Assembly: GCA_015501055.1 (NCBI GenBank)
Contig: JADNYV010000276.1
Coordinates: 1-45,626 of the forward strand
DNA: 45,626 nucleotides
Reading direction: 5' to 3'
Source: Mucidula mucida
Taxonomy: Eukaryota; Basidiomycota; Agaricomycetes; Agaricales; Physalacriaceae
This document shows, piece by piece, positions 27,929 to 39,101 of this stretch. A model generated the notes under the pieces. The model worked only from the letters and a program-made list of their open reading frames with translations, had not been told where the DNA came from and ran no database searches. Numbering within the stretch: the stretch's first letter is position 1; each line of letters begins with the position of its first letter. The translations under genes were made by a program, and so were the position numbers.

Positions 27929-29579
27929 TCAAACCACTTCCACACCCTGAGGTGTAGGTAGCCGGAAGAGATGGTGCCTTATCTTGCTTGGATTGTCAAT
28001 GTCCTCCTTGTCCTCCTCCATCTCGGCATTGTCCCCCTTCATGTCATCATTGTCCCCCTTCATGTCGTCATTGACCTCCTCAACCTCCTCCACCTTGTTC
28101 TCCTCCACCTTGTTCTCCTCCACCTTGTCCTTGTTCTTCTCCACCTTGTCCTTATCCTCCTCCACATTATCCTCCTCCCTAGCACCCTTACATGGACGCT
28201 AAGCTGTCACAGTTTCAAAGTCTTCATGCAGTATGGCACTGTACCCAACTTTACCAGTCAACCACCCATATATATCCATAAAGCCATCATACAGACACTG
28301 ATAGTATCTTTGTTCGAAAAACTTTGGATCTCAGCGCATCATACCTAGGACATCAGGATCAAGTGGTTGAGTCGCCTCAATATCCTGGTACATTCTTTTG
28401 AGCACATCAAAACAGCTCAAGCCGGCCACAAGAACTGCTCCTTCTGGAACCTGCTCATACAGCTCAGCAATAGCCGCATCAGTCACAAAGCCGCAGCGGT
28501 CAGAGGAGCCCCCCATCACAAGCTGGTTACAATACCACCAGACAGTGCTTCAGATGTTGGCAGTTGCAGCAGCGTCAATGCAATCTGGAAGCATGTTGTA
28601 TACGAACCAGATATATATTCACAGCGCCGCTTCGAGGTCATGCACAAAGTTGTATCGGAAAAAGGGCTCCCTCGCGGGGTTTTCTTTAGTTTTGTCAAAA
28701 GAGTGCATGCCCTTTTCATATTTAACAGCCATGAAGCCGGGAGTACCCTGAAAGTTGACTTAATATCATACACGGGAGTAAACAGCATGAGACTTACAGT
28801 GAAGCCTTCCTCGGTGTAAGGCGCATTATAGGGCCGGGCAAACTCAAGGTTGGAGATCTTCAGTTGCCGCTGGGATACAAGAAATAGGCAATTTCCGAGA
28901 CTGATATCATGATGGAGGTAGCCCGCCAAACACATATACTCAAGCCCTGCTCAACATCAGTATGCATGCAGTAGCAGGTCAATAGAAATTATACCTCGTA
29001 CAAGCTGGGCCATCCCAAGAGTGACATCCGCATAATTAGAGAGCTTGTCAAAGCACTGACACTCCTCTTTGAATACCACTCTTCTATGAGTTTTTGCCTG
29101 GAGCGGAAGAGGCTGCCGCAATATATATTTGTGCCCATACCTGTTCGATGCGGAATAGTACATCACACAAAAATTATGCTTGGGCACGCTGTTGAACTTG
29201 ACAGCCACATCCAGCGCAATCTTCAAAAAATATTTCTTTACGTCTTCTGCTAAAAGACCCGTCACACCTTGGGGACGTTCTTCAACAGGCACGCCAACCT
29301 TGTCCAATTCCCAAAGGGAATCAAATATTTCCGTTTGAATTTCCAGCTCGCCTTTATTGTCCGTGTTTGGCCAAAAGTCTTAAGATCATTGTCTCCCCTG
29401 TGGAAGTCATATCCTTTGCATGCAATTCCGTTATGGCCCATACCCGCGGAGCCTTAGTAACAACATTAAAATATCGGGGTGCGGCAAGAGATCGGAGTGT
29501 CTGGTAGATTTTGGCGCCAATGTGGAATTGATACTGCGTCTTTCCCTCAGCGTTGAGAACATGTGTAACAGTTAGATCG
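27929..29579 (-). pseudogene. FunK1 kinase pseudogene truncated by hAT-B
   Basis: Minus-strand FunK1 pieces in order: AEGKTQYQFHIG near 29,530; KKYFLKIALDVAVKF near 29,230; THRRVVFKEECQCFDKLS near 29,070; AGYLHHDISLGN near 28,910, where the HRD arginine is His; LKISNLEFARPY near 28,850; and HDLEAALWIYIWF in the 28,600s. At least two in-frame TGAs (after ATANI and after VLGMMR) interrupt the C-terminus, which runs into a Lys/Glu/Asp repeat (27929-28165). The N-terminal half is missing: at 29,580 the sequence passes into the hAT end, and no FunK1 sequence resumes beyond 32,839. Confidence 0.8.
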
Positions 29580-29825
29580 TAGAGTCGGACGCGAGTATAG
29601 AATAAAAAAAGTACTCACGAATAAACTCATACTCATCATGCAAGCCAAGAGTATACTCGCACGTGAGTAGAGTAGAGTCTAGAGTCTATGGTGAGTCTAG
29701 AGTTTCAGTTTGGGGCCACGAATACTCGATAGACTCATACTCATAAATATTCGTGAATACTCATGAGTATTCTTATATTCGTGAGTATTCGTGAGTATTC
29801 AGCTCCTAATATATATTTTTTGAAC

Positions 29826-29928
29826 AAAATGAACCCCGTGAGCATTGAACCCACGGAGCTCAGCCATTTCTGTGCATCAGCACAACAACGAGTATAACCA
29901 CTGCGCCAAAAGGGCATATTCATTATAC
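29826..29928 (-). repeat. tRNA-like block (hAT-B)
   Basis: Second copy of the A-box/B-box block of hAT-A, same orientation relative to the element. Confidence 0.55.
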
Positions 29929-29961
29929 AATTTCAGTCCAGATCACACATAATTAGGTAAA

Positions 29962-30828
29962 ATGCCATTAGCAAAAAAAAGGACAAAGGCCATGAAGGCC
30001 ATACAAAATGTTGTGCTACAAACAAACCTGATGCGAAAGCCACTCATCAAGGCAGTCCCACCTCCGCCCGAGGTTGATTCGGACGACGACGCCTACGATA
30101 TCTATGCTGCAGTTCATTCCTTCCCAGCCGTGTCTCAGACAGATCCATTCGATGCTTTTATTTCAGCGGACGCCACGGATGACGATGGAATCGATTACTG
30201 GGTTTCGAAGTCCGCACCGCACAATGCGGAGTTTATCACCCCACAACAAGCCCTTGCCCGGATGGCTCTCGACTTCTTGAGCTGTCCCGCCACTAGTACT
30301 GATGTCGAACGACTCTTCTCGCACAGTGGTCTTGTCGTCTCCAAACGACGACACAATCTCGCTGCGGACTCAATTCGAGAGACCACGATACTTGGACAGT
30401 GGCTTGCCATTGAGGATCTTGTCCCCGAGCAGAAGATTGCGAAGTTCTTGCACAATCGGAAGTTACGGAAGAAGGATTTGAATGAGGACCTCTCGACCGA
30501 CTGGACGGATTCGGATGCAGACGCAGACGGAGGTGACGATTCCTCGGAGGATGCTGCACCGATGGATGTTTCCGATTCAGAGGTGGAGGTTGTCGAGGAG
30601 GTTGTCGAGGAGGATGAGGTTGTCGAGGAGGACGAGGTGGTTGACGAGGATGAGGTGGTTGACGAGGATGGGGATGATGTTGAGGAGAACTTGTGGACCA
30701 AGAGGAAGGGGAAGGGCAAGGCTGTTGCACAGTCGGAGGAGATGGACTTTTCTGATTTCCGCGATGGTATGGATCCTGTCTCAGAGTTTGACACGGGTCA
30801 TGATGGTGATGTTGAGATTGACGATTAG
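29962..30828 (+). pseudogene. hAT dimerisation-domain ORF, cut by copy C (copy B)
   Basis: Same protein as in hAT-A for 288 residues; it then stops at the TAG that begins the terminal repeat of the inserted copy C. Its remaining codons resume at 32,458 after the insert and end with the same TGA as copy A near 32,580. Confidence 0.9.
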
Positions 30829-31082
30829 AGATGGACACGAGTCCATACTCGAGTATATTCGGACTCATCGTATGAGTAACTCTTACCTCAAACCCAATAC
30901 TCAAGACTCGAGTCTTCACTCGAGACTCTACTCGAATATCTACTCTACTCGAGAGTACTTCATGAGTCTCGAGTATTCGAGTACTCGAGTACGATCCGAG
31001 TATACTCGAGTATACTCACGTATCAGCAAGCAAATTCAAACATAAAGACAGTGAAGATTAAAGTAAGTAGGTCGTAAGTGTA

Positions 31083-32075
31083 TCAAGTTATATCCATATC
31101 AGTAGCATCCATATCAGTAGTATCCTGAGGTGAAGAAGCAGGCTTGCGCCGTCGAACCAAAACTACCTGCTCAATCGTTTCATAGAGATCATCGTCATCA
31201 TCGTCAATCTCAACATCACCATCATGACCCGTGTCAAACTCTGAGACAGGATCCATACCATCGCGGAAATCAGAAAAGTCCATCTCCTCCGACTGTGCAA
31301 CAGCCTTGCCCTTCCCCTTCCTCTTGGTCCACAAGTTCTCCTCAACATCATCCCCATCCTCGTCAACCACCTCATCCTCGTCAACCACCTCGTCCTCCTC
31401 GACAACCTCATCCTCCTCGACAACCTCCACCTCTGAATCGGAAACATCCATCGGTGCAGCATCCTCCGAGGAATCGTCACCTCCGTCTGCGTCTGCATCC
31501 GAATCCGTCCAGTCGGTCGAGAGGTCCTCATTCAAATCCTTCTTCCGTAACTTCCGATTGTGCAAGAACTTCGCAATCTTCTGCTCGGGGACAAGATCCT
31601 CAATGGCAAGCCACTGTCCAAGTATCGTGGTCTCTCGAATTGAGTCCGCAGCGAGATTGTGTCGTCGTTTGGAGACGACAAGACCACTGTGCGAGACTTG
31701 AAGGCCTCGTGGATGTCGCGGCGGAGAGTTCGACGAGATGGGGGCTCAGCCTCGGGGTTAAGGTAGGTGACGACGTCGATGAGCCCGTCATCGTTGACAG
31801 TGGAATAGGCGCGGTGGCTCTTTGCAATCCATTTAAGGAGTTTGAAACGATAGGTGCCTTTGCGGAAGCGACGAGGCAGCTTGTCCGTAAGCTTGGTTTG
31901 AACGGGCTTCTTGTCCTTGGCAGCATGCTCGAGGTTTTTGTATATTAGATGTATCATACTCTTCACCTGATGCGTCGTATGCGTCGCTTCGCAACAGTAC
32001 TCGCATCAGGTTTGTTTGTAGCACAACATTTTGTATGGCCTTCATGGCCTTTGTCCTTTTTTTTGCTAATGGCAT
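31083..32075 (-). pseudogene. Deleted hAT transposase gene (copy C)
   Basis: Begins MPLAKKRTKAMKAIQ like the other copies but then keeps parent sequence lost from A and B. In another frame it has RAYSTVNDDGLIDVVTYLNP and RRTLRRDIHEAF, a conserved N-terminal transposase region. It then jumps by deletion to the SHSGLVVSK region. The acidic repeat is four codons shorter than in copy A (EVVEEDEVVEED). Frames do not connect, so no full product. Confidence 0.85.
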
Positions 32076-32110
32076 TTTACCTAATTATGTGTGATCTGGA
32101 CTGAAATTGT

Positions 32111-32213
32111 ATAATGAATATGCCCTTTTGGCGCAGTGGTTATACTCGTTGTTGTGCTGATGCACAGAAATGGCTGAGCTCCGTGGGTTCAATGCTCACG
32201 GGGTTCATTTTGT
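32111..32213 (+). repeat. tRNA-like block (hAT-C)
   Basis: Third copy, now on the plus strand because copy C is inverted. A box TGGCGCAGTGG and B box GGTTCAATGC are unchanged. Confidence 0.55.
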
Positions 32214-32839
32214 TCAAAAAATATATATTAGGAGCTGAATACTCACGAATACTCACGAATATAAGAATACTCATGAGTATTCACGAATATTTATGAGTAT
32301 GAGTCTATCGAGTATTCGTGGCCCCAAACTGAAACTCTAGACTCACCATAGACTCTAGACTCTACTCTACTCACGTGCGAGTATACTCTTGGCTTGCATG
32401 ATGAGTATGAGTTTATTCGTGAGTACTTTTTTTATTCTATACTCGCGTCCGACTCTATTGACGATGATGACGATGATCTCTATGAAACGATTGAGCAGGT
32501 AGTTTTGGTTCGACGGCGCAAGCCTGCTTCTTCACCTCAGGATACTACTGATATGGATGCTACTGATATGGATATAACTTGATACACTTACGACCTACTT
32601 ACTTTAATCTTCACTGTCTTTATGTTTGAATTTGCTTGCTGATACGTGAGTATACTCGAGTATACTCGGATCGTACTCGAGTACTCGAATACTCGAGACT
32701 CATGAAGTACTCTCGAGTAGAGTAGATATTCGAGTAGAGTCTCGAGTGAAGACTCGAGTCTTGAGTATTGGGTTTGAGGTAAGAGTTACTCATACGATGA
32801 GTCCGAATATACTCGAGTATGGACTCGTGTCCATCTCTA

Positions 32840-33130
32840 ATGCCAGTGTGCGCCTGCATACCAGCAGCTTGGTCGGATGGTACACCCACGCTTGCTGACG
32901 ATGGGAAGTTCTAGCACGGCCTTGGGCTCAATGTTGTCGCCCTTCTCTGTGCGCACGATATCTTCATGGTCCGTCTCGGCAACTCCAGTACGCATTACTG
33001 TACCGTCCTCCGAGATATCGAACCCATCAATCTCTCCACCAGATGCCTCAACAATGTTGGCAATAACATCAAGAGGGATATCGCTATCGTCTTCGGGTGA
33101 TTGGTCGGAGAGCCATAGTCGTAGGCAAAA
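32840..33130 (-). pseudogene. Unknown acidic ORF fragment beside hAT-B
   Basis: The minus frame is open for about 95 codons with protein-like content (LWLSDQSPEDDSDIPLDV, then GGEIDGFDISEDGTVMRTG) and runs directly into the hAT-B end, which truncates it. I recognise no domain. Confidence 0.4.
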
Positions 33131-34239
33131 GACAATTTACCATGACAGTGATCAGGCTAAATGATTGTATTTCTCTGATAGTTGTCAGGGTGTACAGCCA
33201 CAGAAACCCCGGGTGCATCTGCCACATGGGCCCCGGCTCCCAGGACCATACCCGGTCCTTCTTAATTGGGCATGGCACCGCGTGCTCTACTGGCGCCAGC
33301 AAAACCGGCGGCGGCTCCTTCCTAATCGAGCACCTGCTTAAAGGAGCAGTCCAAAAGGGAATTCAGAGCGCTCCTCGGCGTACTCGTGCCGCGCTCCCAA
33401 ATGGGGCTCGGAAAATGGGTGGGTTTCCCCCTCGGCATTGGCGGCACACCCGCTATTTGCTGGCGCCACGCTCCGCTTGGGCTAGCTCTCTGTAGCTACC
33501 CTCGCGTCAATCCCGTAGAATGACTTTTTCGCCAGGGACCATCACTTCTTCCTCCTGATTCTCTTCTTTTTTGTCCTCGATTCTCTTCTCGGCATCCGCC
33601 GTTGATGTCTGATGCAGCTTGCGACCGCAAAAATTTTGCTTGGGCGCAGAAAAGCGGGCCTCGCGTCGGGACTACGGCCTTTCTCTGGTTCTCTCTCCCC
33701 GCAGCTGGTCTATATTTGTTGACGTGCTAGATATTCCCTGCGGCTTGCAGCTCTCGGAATTTGCCGTTGATGCCAAAAGCGGCCTTTCATTTGGTTTTCC
33801 CCTGGGCCGCTTGCAGCATTGCGTGCGGGGGCGCGACGATGGCCGCGCCTGGTTTCGTCCGCCGATTCACTGTTTCTCCCGTTTCCTGCCTTATTGGAGG
33901 ACATTCATTTGTCCTGTCTCATGATGATATCATTGGAGCCATTAATGTCCAAAATTTGGACGTTACTGCTCTCGATGAAGTCATAGATTGCTTCGTCGTT
34001 CTCTCTACTCCTTTCTATTTCTGTTCCATACTGTGGCGTCGTTATTATCAGTTATTATTGACCAGAATACCCTGTTGACGTCACAATATGATATCACATG
34101 TCGTTTGCGTCCACCACGTGGAATCACTCCTTTCGACTTTACACGTTCACTTTAAATTTCTGTCTGAACTCGTTCTCAAGCAACAACATTCTTTAACATC
34201 AGCTACACAAGCGATCTTTATGTACGTACACACCGTTCA
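33131..34239. other. No confident gene
   Basis: Several overlapping frames of skewed composition, none with a domain or splice logic. Possibly the upstream region or remnant of the preceding fragment. Confidence 0.4.
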
Positions 34240-37115
34240 TCAGGCTTCTGATGCTGATTTCACGTAACCGTGCAGCCCTTCCATTACCCACTTGACGTTG
34301 ACCACCGCCTTATGAAACTCAATCAGATCGCACTTTCCCTCCTCGCATGCGCTAGCCCACCACGACAAACACGCAACAACGCTTAGAAGCCCATTTACGC
34401 CCCCACAGTCCAATTTCTGCCAGTCCTCGCCGTACATCCCTGTCTCCCATTTTCCTTCCGCATGCGAGAACGCCAAGAAGGTTGCAGCACGTCCCACCAG
34501 CTTTGGAACACGGCGAGGAACTTCAAGACGTCCTTTTCCTTCAGTACCTGGCGTTCAAGCCGTCCAGTCCGTCCGCCGGCGATCCAATGGGATAACATTT
34601 CCGGACGCTTTTGAGCAGGTAGGCGTTTTTCTTTCGGCGCCTTCGCCTTGTACCCACTCTCAATCTCCAGCACCAACAAAAACAGCTCGCGAACATGTTT
34701 CTGACCACTGGCGGCATCAAACTCCTTCAAGGCGTCCGCCAACCAAGCCGGTGCCGTCTTCCTCAGACTTTGGTATCGGACATCATCAAAGAGTTTTGCG
34801 TCATCAGGCAATCCTGTAGGAGGAGGAGGAGGAGGAGGAGGAGGAGGAGGATTCTGCATTTGAGAAGGTGAAGAGGACGTTGTGCTCTGGCCGACTACAC
34901 GCTCGGCTACTTCCATATGCACGTCAGGCGCTTCTTCCACCTCTACTCCCACTCCCATTTCGACATCCATTTCGACATCCTCGTCTCTAGCACCGTTGAT
35001 ATTCGGCCCCAAGACCGAGACCTTGTCCCCTTTGTCCACCTTGTTCGCCTCCATCGTTGTCATTTCAACCTTGCTGCCGTTTCTAATCAGCTGCTCGTCA
35101 GGCAGCAAGCTGTCCTTGTTGATGATGTTCCTCGACGGTGTCGGTATATTGACGACGTCTTTTAACGTTGTTGCTGTCGGGGACAAGTTTGCCATCAGTG
35201 GGTGGGCAAAACCGATGATTTGCGTAGCGGCGCGCTGTCGCCCTTCTTCCTAAGTGTTGGCGTTGGTCGTGGTTTTTTCTTCGGCGCTTCATAGTTCTCC
35301 TTCTTCTCCAGATCCGCCATGTCTCCCCTCGCTATCGCATCCAACGCTACCTTCTTGTATCCTTCGGCGTCCAACACTGGCAGTACCGCCCTGAGTGGAG
35401 CGCGTTTCTGCATGTAATCCAAACCCGCCACTGCCAACCGGTTCGACCTGATCTGCGCGTTACGCTGGACCTCGTACGCACTGAGCTTCGGTGCTGGTTG
35501 CGTGTTACCCCTGCTCTTCCTCGGCTTGGGCACTACGTCGTCGTCGGAATCAGCGGATTCGTCTTCCGAGTCGCTCTCCGTGCTGGACCTGGATTCCGAA
35601 CTCCATGGATGTGGGTTGGCAGGGTCTTCATTGTTGCTAGAGTCGTCATCGCTATCTAAGGTGGACTCAAGGATTGGCTTTTTTATGACGGCGGCTTGCT
35701 GGGTTTCCTTCGACGGAGCGCCTTTCCCGGCGGCCTGGGTGTCGTCCTCGAACAAGATTAAATTCGAAGTATCCGGGAGTTCAACGCCTTTTGTAGAGGG
35801 ATTGGGACCATTTTGAGTGACGATGACCGCCAATGTGTCACTGATAGCCGCCATCACATTGGTCGTAAAATCGGTGGCCTTGAAATTGCGCTGTCTCAAT
35901 GGAGACACTTCTGGAAGCATAACCTCCGCCGTCTGCTCCTCAGAGTAGCACGTGGCGAGGTACCTCTTGAAATCCTCGACGAACGCGCCCAATTTATCCT
36001 TTCCCCACCATTCTACAAACGTCAATGGTACCGCGTCATTGTTTCCGCTGACGCAAATACTGAAAAGTCATGTTAAATTTGTAGATCAACATGGGGTGCG
36101 CAATTACCTACTTGAACGTTCCCGTCTGTCCATTGTATTGACCCATCGGACCGCCGCAAATGGTGAAGGTACGCAGTGCGGTCCTGGCTTTGATACCCTT
36201 ATTGACCTCGAGTAGGAAGGTTTTGGCATTCGCCACGGCGCTAGGAAACTTGTCAGCGCGCAATTCACTGACTCAATTACGGAACTCACCTCGCACGGCT
36301 CAGTGGATCCTTTTGAGGTCCTGCCTCGATCCCTGCTTTATAGTCCGCCTTTGCCTTATCGCCTTCCGCCTCCACCTGCTCCTGGTATTTCTTCCTCTCG
36401 GGCTCAGACAACGTCTTGAAAACCTTGCGAACCATCGTGGAGCGGAAGTTGACCCGCTTCTCAGTGGATTCCTTTGGCCGAGCATCCCACGCGTTGTCGA
36501 TGGTCTTCTTCAGATTCATACCCTAGACCCAATGGTCCTCCATGAAGGCGTAAGCGGCGTGGCGCTGTCGGGGCGGCTGCTGGATGCCCAGCAGGCGCAT
36601 CATGAACATCTCAAAGGTATTGGTTGCATCTCGCTTGGGCAATGGCGCGGCGGACGCGTTTGCCTTGCCCTTTTTGGGGTTGACGCGATAATTAAACCAA
36701 CGACGCAGGCGCTGAAGCATCCTCAGCGCAGGTCTTGTGTCTCAACAAAATTACTTACCTCTGTAATGGTATCGATGTGTTCCCGACGCTGTACCTCCTC
36801 CTCTGGTGTATGCTTGACCTTGGGTTTCGGCGCCTCTGGGTCATACTCCTTGAGCTCATCGGGCTCTTCGACCTCGGTCATCGGCCAAGGAAAATGGAAG
36901 TTGTAAAGGTTGACAAAGTCCTTCAATTTCGCCTCGCTGTGCTGCCAGCCTCGCGCTCGAGCGGCTGCATACACCGGCAGCAGTGGCAAGAACACGCTCT
37001 CTCTTTTCCCATCCATCCACCCCTTCGCATTCCGGCGCATACTCTTCTCCTTTTTGGTGTACCTGGCTTTGCCCGAGGTGGCGGCCACTACCTTATTGCT
37101 CTTAGTGGAGCCCAT
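34240..37115 (-). pseudogene. Large unknown acidic/HMG-like protein gene, broken
   Basis: Exons from ATG 37115: 36759-37115 (basic start MGSTKSNKVV, KEYDPEAPKPK), intron 36712-36758, then RLRRWFNYRVNPKKGK and FMEDHW. An in-frame TAG follows (36523-36525), then the frame resumes NLKKTIDNAWDARP with an HMG-box-like helix stretch (VRKVFKTLSEPERKKYQE). Later: GGPMGQYNGQTGTF, FVEWWGKDKLGAFVEDFKRY, a Ser/Asp/Glu-rich stretch, a poly-Pro run (34,817-34,852), and a C-terminal block HWIAGGRTGR...FLAVFQSWWDVLQP. After that the frame shifts to GRAATFLAF...NGLLSVVACLSWWA. The exon join near 36,060-36,110 is out of phase, and the two halves at 35,195 overlap as TGATG in different frames. I do not know the function. 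It reads like one decayed gene of a lineage-specific family. Confidence 0.6.
34817..34852 (-). repeat. (GGA)n repeat encoding poly-proline
   Basis: About eleven GGA units on the plus strand, read as a run of proline codons in the minus-strand gene. Likely length-variable. Confidence 0.85.
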
Positions 37116-37373
37116 AGTGCTGTACAGCGGCGAGAACTCGACTTGTGGCGTAGGTTGATGACGGTCGCTCTGGTTTCGCGAATTCGGGATATCGGGCCAC
37201 CAGCATCGTTCATGAGGCTCCCCATTATGGACAGCATGTGCCTTTGTTGCTGAAATTCAAAATTCAGGCGCCGTTTCCTGGCGCCGGCACCATGGTATGT
37301 CCTATCTTCCGATGGGTCTTGATTTGGTTTTAAAATTTGATCTGACCTCCAGAACGGTTTCCTACCTGTTGCC

Positions 37374-38018
37374 ATGTCCGACAAAGCCACTGACAAGACT
37401 GGCGACGATGCGCGGGCATCGTCGCCAGCTTCGGGAGCTCAATTGGACTCTGGTAAGCTACTCAGTCTAGCCGGTATTATTGTGTACTGATGTTCGGGCT
37501 CAGCAACTGCAGGACCAGCGCCGCCGTCCTACACAGAGCCTTCGTTTCCCAATGGCTTTGTTCCCGACGCACACATCCCGCTCTCCGGCTACGTCGACGA
37601 CTCGCATGCCTTGAGGTCCGGTGTGCTGTTTTCTGTCGTTCCAACTGCTCCGCTCCGCCCTGCATTTCTGCCCAAGCGCGAAAACACTCGCACATATTTC
37701 TATTGTGTGACTAAAGGGCTCAAAGTGGTATCGTCACGGATCCGTCAGTATTCTTCACAACTTTGTTCCCCCATCTTGCTTGTCCTTCCAATTCGCAAAG
37801 CCGATGCGATGGCACAGACGAATGGCGTTTCCAACGCCATGAACCTCAAATTGTCGTCCCACAGTGCCGCGTTGGAGTATTTCAACAAGGAGTTGGCCAA
37901 GGGAAACGTCAAGATTTGTCGCCCCCGTCGTCCCCGGCCGTGAGTCAAACATTGTTGTTCAAACTTATGCTAACTACCGTCATTCAGTCAATATGTCTGT
38001 AGCTGTGTTGTTGTGTAG
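37374..38018 (+). CDS. Viroplasmin-like (RNase H1 N-terminal) domain protein
   Basis: Four exons, 37374-37452, 37504-37743, 37801-37939 and 37988-38018, total 489 bases and give 162 residues. After a charged start (MSDKATDKTGDD) and a Pro-rich stretch comes YFYCVTKGLKV, then NGVSNAMNLKLSSHSAALEY with FNKELAKG. This fits the RNase H1 N-terminal/caulimovirus viroplasmin fold (Y-V-V-x-x-G then G-V-S-x-A...S...A...F). That domain binds RNA-DNA hybrid or RNA. No RNase H catalytic domain follows. The third exon could also read through to a stop at 37941. It is divergent from the broken gene on its left. Confidence 0.65.
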
Positions 38019-38047
38019 TCATGTATTTTGGATACTGGGTTCTGCTG

Positions 38048-38055
38048 TATAAATA
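38048..38055 (+). promoter_or_regulatory. TATA box of second viroplasmin-like gene
   Basis: TATAAATA lies 56 bases upstream of ATG 38104. That makes 38104 a better start than the in-frame ATG at 38080, which would fall at or near the transcript start. Confidence 0.5.
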
Positions 38056-38103
38056 TGATCCTACATTCCGCCCCCTTCCATGTGTATGCCTATCATTCGA
38101 ACA

Positions 38104-39067
38104 ATGACTCCCTCCAAGACCTCTAGGACCCAGCAACCGCGTTCTCCTGTCCTCATCGTCCTCACGGATTCGAGCGGAGATGAAGATCATACAATAGCTG
38201 CTTCCGCGCCGGTTGGTTCGTCACCAACGTTGTCGGCATCGCCTACGCGATCTGACAATGCTCTGCCTCCTTCCCATGATCAGGATGATATCGCTGAGGC
38301 CTTGGCGTCTCTCGATCTAGGCACTCCAGATACCACTCTGTACGCTATCAGCGGATCTGGGACAACCACCGATTGGTATGTTGTCCTATTTGATATGTTC
38401 CTTGCCCATATGACATTCTTCTAAGGTCCGAGGCATCGGCTCACCAGCAACAAGGCGCGCACGTTCTGACTCTCTCTCCCCGCAAGAAATCACGAAGAAG
38501 AGCTCAAGTGTTTGTCGTGTTCATTGGACGCGTCCCAGGCGTCTATCGTACTTGGTACGTTTACTTATCGCACTCTTCGTCATCTCCATATCATTTTCAA
38601 CAGGCCTGAAACTGAGTCTCAGGTGTCGGGAGAAACTTGCTCCCTTTACTTATCGTATTTGACACTGGAATTTGCGCGAGCTGCCTACGCCTACGCCCAA
38701 GCAAGGGAGTGGGTACATACATCAGCCGCCATGGCCCCACGCGCTTTCCAGCGTTTACCCTTCTGCACCCGCCCCTACTAGAACATCTTGAATCTAATCC
38801 GACGGCCGCGGGTGTCGCTGCGGCGCGGTGGTATGTTGTTTATGCGGGCATTCAGCCAGGAATTTATCGGACGTTGTGAGTGCATCATTTCACGGGATTT
38901 CTATTAAGATTTCTATTAATAACATGCGCCACAGTGTCGAGTCGGGAATGAACTGGATCGGTGTCCCCGGAGCGGCACAGGAGTCCTTTGTCAGTCTCGA
39001 ACGTGCACGCGCTGCCTTTCAACGTGGTATAGCTAACCGGCGTATCATTCGGCTCGATGTTGTCTAA
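38104..39067 (+). CDS. Protein with two viroplasmin-like domains
   Basis: From ATG 38104: a Ser-rich acidic N-terminus, intron 38376-38425, a basic KKSRRRAQ stretch, then VFVVFIGRVPGVYRTW (start of domain 1), an intron, and SQVSG...LYLSYLTLEFARAAYA. A frame change near 38,700 is unresolved (small intron or indel). Domain 2 is RWYVVYAGIQPGIYRT, a 60-base intron, then GVPGAAQESFVSLERARAAF and the stop at 39065-39067. Both match the RNase H1 N-terminal/viroplasmin pattern. No nuclease domain is present. Lies just downstream of a related single-domain gene, suggesting local duplication. Confidence 0.7.
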
Positions 39068-39101
39068 TCTTGTTTCCGCGTGTGGCACAATGAAATATAT
39101 T

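Larger units (their letters stand above)
30826..32457 (-). mobile_element. hAT element copy C, nested and inverted (1,632 nt)
   Basis: Inserted in opposite orientation inside the copy B ORF. Both ends are intact TAGAG repeats, and the 8-base duplication TTGACGAT is perfect (30818-30825, 32458-32465). Copy A shows the sequence uninterrupted. It has the same ends, tRNA-like block and acidic-tail coding region, but a different internal deletion from A and B. Confidence 0.95.
29580..32839 (+). mobile_element. hAT element copy B, invaded by copy C
   Basis: Left end TAGAGTCGG at 29580 and right end at 32839 are the same as in copy A. Subtracting copy C and its duplication leaves about 1,620 bases, against 1,619 for copy A; the sequences appear near-identical. 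The flanks (TTAGATCG left, ATGCCAGT right) are not a target duplication, so one side was replaced or rearranged after insertion. Confidence 0.92.

Noticed and set aside
27971..28348. Plus-strand ORF rich in LHLVLLHLV
   Set aside because: Antisense of the Lys/Glu/Asp low-complexity repeat at the end of the FunK1 pseudogene.
35098..35292. Possible programmed frameshift at the TGATG overlap near 35,195
   Set aside because: The gene has other clear lesions (TAG at 36523, out-of-phase join, later frame change), so decay is the simpler explanation.
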